Positions 56,938-64,000 of a stretch of DNA of 64,000 bases are shown in pieces; the stretch's first letter is position 1; the number at the start of each line of letters is the position of its first letter. The translations under genes were made by a program, and so were the position numbers. The notes under the pieces are model-generated. The model did not search any database, was not told where the DNA came from, and was given only the letters and a program-made list of their open reading frames with translations. The stretch comes from Syntrophobacteraceae bacterium (lineage in GTDB: Bacteria > Desulfobacterota > Syntrophobacteria > Syntrophobacterales > Syntrophobacteraceae), in NCBI GenBank assembly GCA_031292195.1, contig JARLHP010000026.1:17198-81197 (forward strand), in the 5' to 3' direction.

Positions 56938-57915
56938 TTAAAATGACGCGTGGTTGTCTTTTTTGACCAGCTTGATGGTGAAATTTTCCGGGGTTCTCTT
57001 CTTTGTCTTGCTGTTCCATATTTCCTGCTGAATCACAAGCTGATCGTCCTGGACCCGGGTAATTACCCCTGCATTGGGACCTGCCGGAGTTCCAACGCCG
57101 ACGATAAAGCCCTTGCCGGTGGAATCCTCGATAACGGCCATTCTTCCCAGGCTCCCCCACACAATGGCCTTGAGGCCTCTTTCCATTTCGGCCATGGTCA
57201 TCCTCTGCAATGGGGTGAGAGGCACGCTGCCGGGGGCGCCGTTTGCGGTCGCAGGCTGGAGGGAAATGAAGGGTACAAAAGGATCAAGGGCCTTGTCCGG
57301 AATGAAACTAAACTTGGGAGTGGCCAGTAACGCGGAGGTTCTCTTTGCAATAGCCGAGAGTTCCTCGGGAGTCTCTTTTGGCTCCTCTGCAGACTTCTTA
57401 CCCAAAAAGTTCTGAAGGACTTTTACGGCATCCGGTGTCGATGCGCGCTGCACAGCGGGGGGCGCGGGCGGTTTCGGCGCGGAAGTGAGGGCTTTCACTG
57501 GGTTGGCCGCGGCGGGCTTAGCGGCAAAAGGCTTAGCGGCAGCGGGCTTTTCGGACTTTTGGGCCGTGGCCTGGATGGCTCCGTTGGGCTTGGGTGGAAC
57601 CGCGGGCGGCTTTTGGGCTACAGGCGTGGCTGGTTGCGCGGGTTTGGCGGCAACGGGCTTAGCGCCAACAGGCTTAGCGGACTTTTGGGCCGTGGCCTGG
57701 ACCGCTTCATTGGGCGTCGGTGGAAGCTGTTTTTGCGCTACGACCGAGTTTTTAGCCGGAGCGGCAGGCAAAGGCTTTACGACGGTTTGCCCGGATTTCT
57801 GGGCGGCAGGTTCATCGGCGTTTGAAACTGAAACCAGCAGTGCGGTTGTTGCAAGCACAAGGAGTAAAACGAAGGTAAAACGGCAGGCGCTCGCAGGCTT
57901 CCAGGATTTTTTCAT
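56938..57915 (-). CDS. PilP-like type IV pilus assembly protein with long Ala/Pro/Lys-rich linker
   Basis: Signal-peptide-like N-terminus; repetitive QATAQKS(A/E)KP(V/A)(G/A)AKP linker; C-terminal LQRMTMAEMERGLKAIVWGSLGRMAVIEDSTGKGFIVGVGTPAGPNAGVITRVQDDQLVIQQ. Confidence 0.65.
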   Translation of the reverse strand: MKKSWKPASACRFTFVLLLVLATTALLVSVSNADEPAAQKSGQTVVKPLPAAPAKNSVVAQKQLPPTPNEAVQATAQKSAKPVGAKPVAAKPAQPATPVAQKPPAVPPKPNGAIQATAQKSEKPAAAKPFAAKPAAANPVKALTSAPKPPAPPAVQRASTPDAVKVLQNFLGKKSAEEPKETPEELSAIAKRTSALLATPKFSFIPDKALDPFVPFISLQPATANGAPGSVPLTPLQRMTMAEMERGLKAIVWGSLGRMAVIEDSTGKGFIVGVGTPAGPNAGVITRVQDDQLVIQQEIWNSKTKKRTPENFTIKLVKKDNHASF

Positions 57916-57978
57916 ATGCTCCCCCCCTCAAGTCCTATTTGGCGTATAATATACGTGAGTATCGTGACAAATGCCAAG

Positions 57979-60627
57979 CTATTTACTGACCGTCTGAGAT
58001 TTGACATTATTTCCCATGTTCAATTTGCTGCAAAGCTCTTCCACAATCGGGCGATGCGGATAACCGGGGTAGAGTTCGAGTACCTTTTTAAAGGCCGCTT
58101 CAGCCCCCTTGTTATCCCCCGTTTTGGTCAAAAAGAACCCTCGGGCCAGCCATACGTTCGAATCCGTTGGGTTGGCGGCAAGGAGCTTTTCGGTATCCCC
58201 GGCCGCTTTGCCTGCCTCGTTTTGGTTATAGAGGTACCAGGAATTGAGCAGCCGTGCGTCCCGGGAGTCCGGAGAAATCTTTAAGGCCGCATCGAGCCGG
58301 TTTCTACCTATACGCTGAAAAAACTTTGGCAAATCATTTGTTTGCACCAAATATGCCACAGCCATATCGAAATTGAACCTGGAAAAGGGGCTTTTCACAT
58401 ATTTAGAAAAACTGTCCCAATATTTCTTTTGGGCGAGGTTTTGGGCGTCTTCTTTTTGGAAGTTGGCCATTCGGGCTTTCACCAGGGGATCGTTGGGGTG
58501 CTTTTCGTATTGCGCTTGAAGCATCATGCGCGCATATCCCTCTTCGCCGTGAGCGTCGAAGACCATCGCCGCCAGGACCTGGGGAGGTTGTCTGGCGGGT
58601 CCGGGCGAGGAAACGGAGCATACCCCCTGCGATTTAAAACCCAGCACATCGTGCGAGTCGGCAGGCCGGCCGCACGCGGAAGGGTGCGCACGGCTGGCCG
58701 TGGACTGTGCGGGAAGATAGGGTGCAACGGCGGTGGCGAGCGCCGGATCGACCTCGCCAGCGTCATAGCGGGAAAAAAGCTCCTCCATTACAGTTTCCAG
58801 AAAGTTTCTTTTGTAAAGGGAGGAATCGTGGCTCGATTGAATGTACCTGATCCCTCTTATCGCCCATTTGTAGGCGTCTTTTGGTCTGTTTTCCAAAATG
58901 CAGTCTTTGGCGACGTTAGCGCAAACAGCGGGAAGGGAATCGATATTGATACCTTTGAAGTCATCGGCCTTTACGAACTTTTCAGCGCGTTCAATGGCTT
59001 CCGATGTTTTTCCCTTTCCCTTGAGGGCCAGAACGATGGCATTCTGGGCCAGGCTGTCGGCCTCGTTTTCTTTTTCCCCGAGCATGAGGGCTTTTTGGGC
59101 ATATTCCAAAGCTTCGTCATACATCCCGAACTGGCACAGGGTATTTGCGTAGTCGGCGTTGGCCCTCGCATCGAGGGGCGCTTTCTCCATCGTATCCTGA
59201 TGGATGGTGAGCGTGTCCTTCCACGTCCCGTTACGCAAAAAAGTCATGATGGAAAAAAAGGATGCGCAGACCAGGAGAAGCGAAAAGACCGCCTTTGCGT
59301 ATTCCACCCGGGGGAGGCCTTTGGCGGTCTTGCGCAAAAGCAGCGCAAGGAGAGGGACAACCGCGAGATAAAAGCCCACCGAGGGCAGGTAAAGCCTGTG
59401 TTCGAAGACCAGTTCGAGAGGGATGATGGTCGATTCTATAACAAGGTTCAAAAAGAACCATATAATGCCGAATGTGATGACGGGAAATTTTTTTCTAAAT
59501 CTTACGGCCAGGAAAACGAGGGCGGCGATAAAAAGGATGGCCGGAAGAGTTGTCAGGGGGCTAAAAAGCGAGGTGGAGAGCCGGGGGTCGTGCTGCATCG
59601 AAAGCCTGGAGGGCGCCGGCCATAGAAGCAGCGACATATACCATACCACCACGCGCGCTTCGGTCAGCAGCCTCTGCATCAGGGTGAAATCCCTAGTGGA
59701 ATAGCGGCTGAAAATTCTGATCAGGCTAGTGGAAAAGGCAAAACCAAACGAGGAAAGAAGGGCCACAGAGGCAAAGACACGGAGCTTCCACCCGGTTTTG
59801 CGTAGCGAGTCGAGGCCTTTTTTAATCCAGGCCGAATCGAAAAACCAGATATCGATCACTGCCAGCACAACCGGCAGCGTGGCCGAATTTTCCTTGGAGA
59901 GGCCTGCGCAAAGCCCGTTCAGGGCGCAGAGGAAATAGAAAACAGGGGCAGTCCGGCGTTTTTTTTTTGATAGAAGGCGCGCCTTTATGAAGCAGGCCGC
60001 GCTAAGTGTAAAGAAAAGCGCCTGCATGGAAGCCATGCGCTGAACAAGATAAGTTACGGCGCTGGTCTGCACGGGGCTAAGCGCCCATATGGCCGCAACA
60101 CAGAGTGACAAATACCCGAAAAATTCTGGACTGCGGGAGTGATCATCGCCCTCGGACCATAAGGCGCTAAGAGCTGCGGGACTCTTGGTTGTCTGGGGCC
60201 CCCCCGGTGCTTCATCCAAACCTGTCGAGCAGGGATTGCGGACGCTGGAGAACAAGACTTCAGCGGTAATGACCAGGCGCGCAAGCCAAAAGACGGCAAA
60301 AAACGCCAACAGATGAATGAGGATGTTGACCGCGTGAAAATAAATCAAGCGGCTGCCACCGAAATAGTCGTTCAGGGCGAAGGTCACATCGGGTAGAAAC
60401 CGCGTCCAGCCAAACTGGGTTCTGGAAAGGGCCAGAAGGTCGGATATCGAGAGTGAATGCAGATAGAAGGCTTTGACATTCACAAACGAATGAAAGTCAT
60501 CCAGGTAGGGAGGCGAACCGAAGGTGTTGGAGTAGGCGGAAAAAATCATCAGGGCAATGACAAGGCAGAGGAGGGAGGGAAGCGCCCTTTTCCATCGAGT
60601 GCGTACCTTTTGGCCCAAGGAGTTCAT
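57979..60627 (-). CDS. Multi-pass membrane protein with TPR repeats (TMTC-like)
   Basis: WALSPVQTSAVTYLVQRMASMQALFFTLSAACF core, then TPRs (DARANADYANTLCQFGMYDEALEYAQKALMLG; DSNVWLARGFFLTKTGDNKGAEAAFKKVLELYPGYPH). Confidence 0.75.
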   Translation of the reverse strand: MNSLGQKVRTRWKRALPSLLCLVIALMIFSAYSNTFGSPPYLDDFHSFVNVKAFYLHSLSISDLLALSRTQFGWTRFLPDVTFALNDYFGGSRLIYFHAVNILIHLLAFFAVFWLARLVITAEVLFSSVRNPCSTGLDEAPGGPQTTKSPAALSALWSEGDDHSRSPEFFGYLSLCVAAIWALSPVQTSAVTYLVQRMASMQALFFTLSAACFIKARLLSKKKRRTAPVFYFLCALNGLCAGLSKENSATLPVVLAVIDIWFFDSAWIKKGLDSLRKTGWKLRVFASVALLSSFGFAFSTSLIRIFSRYSTRDFTLMQRLLTEARVVVWYMSLLLWPAPSRLSMQHDPRLSTSLFSPLTTLPAILFIAALVFLAVRFRKKFPVITFGIIWFFLNLVIESTIIPLELVFEHRLYLPSVGFYLAVVPLLALLLRKTAKGLPRVEYAKAVFSLLLVCASFFSIMTFLRNGTWKDTLTIHQDTMEKAPLDARANADYANTLCQFGMYDEALEYAQKALMLGEKENEADSLAQNAIVLALKGKGKTSEAIERAEKFVKADDFKGINIDSLPAVCANVAKDCILENRPKDAYKWAIRGIRYIQSSHDSSLYKRNFLETVMEELFSRYDAGEVDPALATAVAPYLPAQSTASRAHPSACGRPADSHDVLGFKSQGVCSVSSPGPARQPPQVLAAMVFDAHGEEGYARMMLQAQYEKHPNDPLVKARMANFQKEDAQNLAQKKYWDSFSKYVKSPFSRFNFDMAVAYLVQTNDLPKFFQRIGRNRLDAALKISPDSRDARLLNSWYLYNQNEAGKAAGDTEKLLAANPTDSNVWLARGFFLTKTGDNKGAEAAFKKVLELYPGYPHRPIVEELCSKLNMGNNVKSQTVSK

Positions 60628-60715
60628 TTACAATTCCCAAACGTTGAAGGAGCAAAGAATGCCGGCGCTATGCCGGCATTCTTTGGGTGATAGGTTCGTA
60701 ATGGCAACTCGCGTG

Positions 60716-61171
60716 CTATTGCCCCGCCAATCCAAGGCTCGTGGCAAGATCGCCGGACAGCGTCCATCCCCTGATCTTACCGCTGGTTGTTACAACGGTA
60801 GCGACAATCTGCTCACCGTTAAGCTGCTGAAGGTCGGTGCAGGCAGACGCGCTCGCTTTAACCTGTATCGTCAATACGCCGGTAGCTTGCACAAAAGACG
60901 GGGTGAAGCAATGAGTGTCCGCATCGCTAAACACAGGGGAGGTGTTGCCGGCAGTGACGTCCAAAGGAAATTGACTTTGAAGACTGTAGTAGGACCCCAG
61001 GTTTGTTTCAATGGCGTGCATGCCGGGGAAAACCTTGCTGGTCAGGCGGGCTTTCTGAATGTATCTCTGATAAAAGGGGACCGCCACTGCGGCCAGGATT
61101 CCGATGATCGCCACGACGATCATCAATTCCACGAGGGTAAAACCTTTGCTTTCCTTCATCTTGATAAACAT
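60716..61171 (-). CDS. Type IV prepilin (PilA-like)
   Basis: [43 protein letters not shown]. Confidence 0.92.
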   Translation of the reverse strand: MFIKMKESKGFTLVELMIVVAIIGILAAVAVPFYQRYIQKARLTSKVFPGMHAIETNLGSYYSLQSQFPLDVTAGNTSPVFSDADTHCFTPSFVQATGVLTIQVKASASACTDLQQLNGEQIVATVVTTSGKIRGWTLSGDLATSLGLAGQ

Positions 61172-61585
61172 CTTTTTCTCCTTAGTTGGTTGTTGGTTCA
61201 TACTGGCCATATTTCACAGCGGGGAATCTTCCAGTACTACGAAAACTATCGTCAGCTTTCTTGTGTCTCTTTAACCCTTTTTTCCCCTGGCGTCGTAGCG
61301 GTGAGGGTGAAGCAAGTTTGATGCCTGAATTGCAGGCGCCTTCCCACTAATTCCGATATGAGCGCCGGAGCCGCCAATGGTAATGATTTGATAATAAATG
61401 GCGGAATGAGGCCGGCAATACGGCAGATGCTGATAGCCTCCCGAAGTGACAAATGTTGTCAGTGATGATGACGAAAATCGGCATCGGCTATAGCGGGAAA
61501 AGGTTGAATGAGCAAGAGTTTGGGTCCTGGTATTGGGCATCACTGCCGCCCCTTCCGAGTTCACAGTGTTCCTTTCGATCCGCTC

Positions 61586-62032
61586 TTATCTTTCACCCTG
61601 CAGGCTGAGGCTTTGCGCAAGAGAGCCACTCAGCTGCCATCCTTGAATCTTTCCGCCGCTCGTAATGGGATGGGCGCTCAGGACCTGACCGTCGAGGGCA
61701 TGGAGCGGATTGGTTGCTCCCGAGGCCTTGATCGTAAAGTCTACGGTGGCGCCTGAAACCGACCCGGCAGGGCTGAAGTATGTGGTGTCAGCATCAGTGG
61801 TGATTGAATCGAAGGATGAACCCGAGGGAAACTCGTACTGCATGGCATAGTAAGCCGCGAGGTTGGTTTCGATAATATGCACACCGGGAAAAACCAGGCT
61901 CACCAGGCGCGACTTCTGAATGTATTTTTGATAGTAGGGAACCGCCACCGCGGCGAGGATGCCGATGATGGCTACGACGATCATCAGCTCAACGAGCGTA
62001 AAGCCTTCTTTTTTGCTGATTTTCACAAACAT
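61586..62032 (-). CDS. Type IV prepilin (PilA-like), paralog
   Basis: [43 protein letters not shown]. Confidence 0.92.
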   Translation of the reverse strand: MFVKISKKEGFTLVELMIVVAIIGILAAVAVPYYQKYIQKSRLVSLVFPGVHIIETNLAAYYAMQYEFPSGSSFDSITTDADTTYFSPAGSVSGATVDFTIKASGATNPLHALDGQVLSAHPITSGGKIQGWQLSGSLAQSLSLQGER

Positions 62033-62484
62033 GGAGTTCTCCCTGCCAAAATGACCTGCACCTTTTGAATAAGCATGTGGAAGTAAATGTTTCAGCGGAA
62101 TTTAATCGGAAATTCGTTCAAAACCTTTAGCTCTTTTCTCGACGCAAATATCCCTTACGCAAAAGTGATGCCCGGACGGAGACTATTTGTCCCAATCTGA
62201 TGAAAAAAAAGATGAAGACGCTGGAATCATACGCTTCACACACTGCCCTGAGGTTTGCGGCAGTACCGCTTTTGGGTAGGATTTCTTCCGGGAGACTGTC
62301 AATTGTTGTCACATGGTTACAAAAAATGACAGTTAAGATGGGAGCTACGGGATATGAAAAATCTCTCCCGGCATTGGCCTTGTTTTAGTATAAATCCGGT
62401 GGCATTATACTGAAGTCCATGCGGAAACCGGTGTCGTCATGGCTGAGGGGGAGCGAAGCGGGGGGTGCCCTGCACACAGGATTG

Positions 62485-62565
62485 GAAGGCATAGGACGAA
62501 CAGGACGTGTAGGACGAATAAAAAGCGGGGAGGAGCGAACCGTCCATGGGTAGCCTGGACGGGGG
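62485..62565 (+). repeat. Repeat family B, copy 3
   Basis: GAAGGCATAGGACGAACAGGACGTGTAGGACGAATAAAAAGCGGGGAGGAGCGAACCGTCCATGGGTAGCCTGGACGG. Confidence 0.75.
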
Positions 62566-62613
62566 CAATGAAGAATTTTTCATTATGAAAAGCGTTCGGG
62601 GCCTCCCGAGCGC

Positions 62614-63513
62614 ATGAAAGAAAAGACTTTGCGATTTTCGGTGATCGTGCCCGCCTACAATGCCCAATCGACGTTGCCGGGGCTTCTGGACTCGCTTTCG
62701 CATCAGGGTTACCGGGAAGATTTCGAGGTGATCGTCGTCGATGATTGTTCGACCGATTCGACGAGCGATGTTTGCCGCCGGTCGGGATGCAAGGTTGCGT
62801 GTTGCACGAAAAACAGCGGACCGGCCAGGTGCAGAAACCTGGGAGCGGCCCAGGCGACAGGGGAGTTTCTGATTTTTACGGACAGCGACTGCATTGTTTC
62901 CTCCGACTGGCTTCAATGCTTCGATCGGGCGATTGATTCCGGAGATTCGGCCGTTATCATGGGCAAGCTCGTTCTCCTTCCTTCGACCGTCCTGGGAGAG
63001 GCGATTTCCGCGCTCGGCTTTCCGGCGGGCGGGTCGCTCGGGTTCGAAAAAATCTGGAGGGTCTCCGAGGAGGGTTACACCCATAGCCTCAGTTCGTGCA
63101 ACTTTGCGATAAAGAGAGACATTTTTCTAAAACTGGGCGGATTCGACGAATCCTTTCCCTATGCGGGAGGAGAGGACAGTTTCCTGGCGTACCAGCTTTT
63201 GGAGGCCGGCTACAGGATAAAGTACTGTCCAGAGATCGTGGCATATCACCCGGCGAGAAAATCTTTTACCGAATTTGTCCGCTGGCAGTTCCGGCGAGGC
63301 ATTAGTAGCCTGATTTTTGCAAGAAAAGTCACAAAGAAGGATGAATACATTTCACTGCGGCTTTGGTCCACTAAAAACGTGATCAAATATAATCTCCACG
63401 ACAGGAAATTTCCGCTCATTCTTTTGCTGCTGGGGTTGAGCTTTGCGGCGCAGATGAGCGGGTTCCTGTTTGCAAAATACAAATTCGGAAAGGCGCGCGC
63501 ATGCGAGTGCTGA
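62614..63513 (+). CDS. Family 2 glycosyltransferase
   Basis: FSVIVPAYNAQSTLPGLLDSLSHQGYREDFEVIVVDDCSTDST; FTDSDCIV. Confidence 0.92.
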   Translation: MKEKTLRFSVIVPAYNAQSTLPGLLDSLSHQGYREDFEVIVVDDCSTDSTSDVCRRSGCKVACCTKNSGPARCRNLGAAQATGEFLIFTDSDCIVSSDWLQCFDRAIDSGDSAVIMGKLVLLPSTVLGEAISALGFPAGGSLGFEKIWRVSEEGYTHSLSSCNFAIKRDIFLKLGGFDESFPYAGGEDSFLAYQLLEAGYRIKYCPEIVAYHPARKSFTEFVRWQFRRGISSLIFARKVTKKDEYISLRLWSTKNVIKYNLHDRKFPLILLLLGLSFAAQMSGFLFAKYKFGKARACEC

Positions 63514-64000
63514 TAGTTAATCCACCGTGGCCCGGGAAAGGCTTCGGCACAAGGTCCCAAAACCGGATCATCAAACACCGGAGCGATAAGTTTCTGCAGT
63601 ATCCCATATATCTTGCCTACAGCGCCGCACAACTCAAAGAGGCAGGGCACGAGGTCTCTTATATCGATTCGGTGATCCAGGATTACGACCTGCCCCGCAC
63701 GATTTCCGAGGCGGTCAAGATCGGGCCGGAGGTGATCTTCATGGAGACCACCACCCCGTCGATCTCAGCCGACTACGAGAACCTGGCGCGGCTAAAGGAA
63801 GCCACCAACGCCAAGATTGTGGTCGGGGGGCCGCACGCCACATACTTCCACCGCAGTGTGCTCGAAGAGTGTCAGGCCATCGACGTGGTCATTCGTCATG
63901 AATTCGACACCAAAATTTCCGCGGTGGTGTCGAATATGGGAGACCTGGACGGCATACCCGGAATTACCTACCGGAAGGGACCCGACATCGTCGATAACGG
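63501..64000 (+). CDS. Cobalamin-binding radical SAM protein, partial (runs off the window)
   Basis: MRVLIVNPPWPGKGFGTRSQNRIIKHRSDKFLQYPIYLAYSAAQLKEAGHEVSYIDS...VVGGPHATYF; overlaps the glycosyltransferase end; no stop before 64000. Confidence 0.85.
   Translation, partial: MRVLIVNPPWPGKGFGTRSQNRIIKHRSDKFLQYPIYLAYSAAQLKEAGHEVSYIDSVIQDYDLPRTISEAVKIGPEVIFMETTTPSISADYENLARLKEATNAKIVVGGPHATYFHRSVLEECQAIDVVIRHEFDTKISAVVSNMGDLDGIPGITYRKGPDIVDN

Overview
This window looks chromosomal and bacterial, probably deltaproteobacterial / Desulfobacterota (inferred from gene content only). Its core is a compact anaerobe-type nitrogen-fixation cluster at about 8.2-19.5 kb: nifH-nifI1-nifI2-nifD-nifK-[2Fe-2S] ferredoxin-nifE-nifN-nifB, then a GAF/AAA+ NifA-type activator. 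Next comes a molybdenum-flavoured accessory region with molbindin, an FmdE-family protein, a frameshifted SUOX-fold fragment, and a translationally coupled trio of signal-peptide-less substrate-binding protein, P-loop GTPase and ABC ATPase with no permease. The rest contains ALDH7-type dehydrogenase plus aminotransferase, a 2-oxoacid dehydrogenase complex (E1a/E1b/E2/E3), bacterioferritin, a glutaredoxin-thioredoxin reductase fusion, an OmpR-type regulator, TrmO, a thioesterase, a Ski2-like helicase, rplU-rpmA-obg, a BcrAD/HgdC-type activase pair, RNase G, a HesB-like protein with an in-frame UGA (selenoprotein candidate), lspA, PilP-like, TPR membrane and pilin genes, and glycosyltransferase and radical-SAM genes. 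An IS1202/ISNCY-like insertion sequence with terminal inverted repeats and a ~14 bp target duplication is near the left end. The intergenic DNA is rich in dispersed repeat families. The most interesting signals are: (1) the UGA-containing HesB-like gene with a bSECIS-like hairpin; (2) nine perfectly phased 11-bp repeats between an orphan OmpR regulator and a decayed MFS gene; (3) the permease-less SBP/GTPase/ABC module; (4) a GxxExxY-bearing repeat element splitting an activase gene pair, with solo repeat copies elsewhere; (5) a large hairpin abutting the IS transposase stop codon; (6) an inverted nifA remnant. No database search or folding was run; family names come from recognising motifs in the translations.
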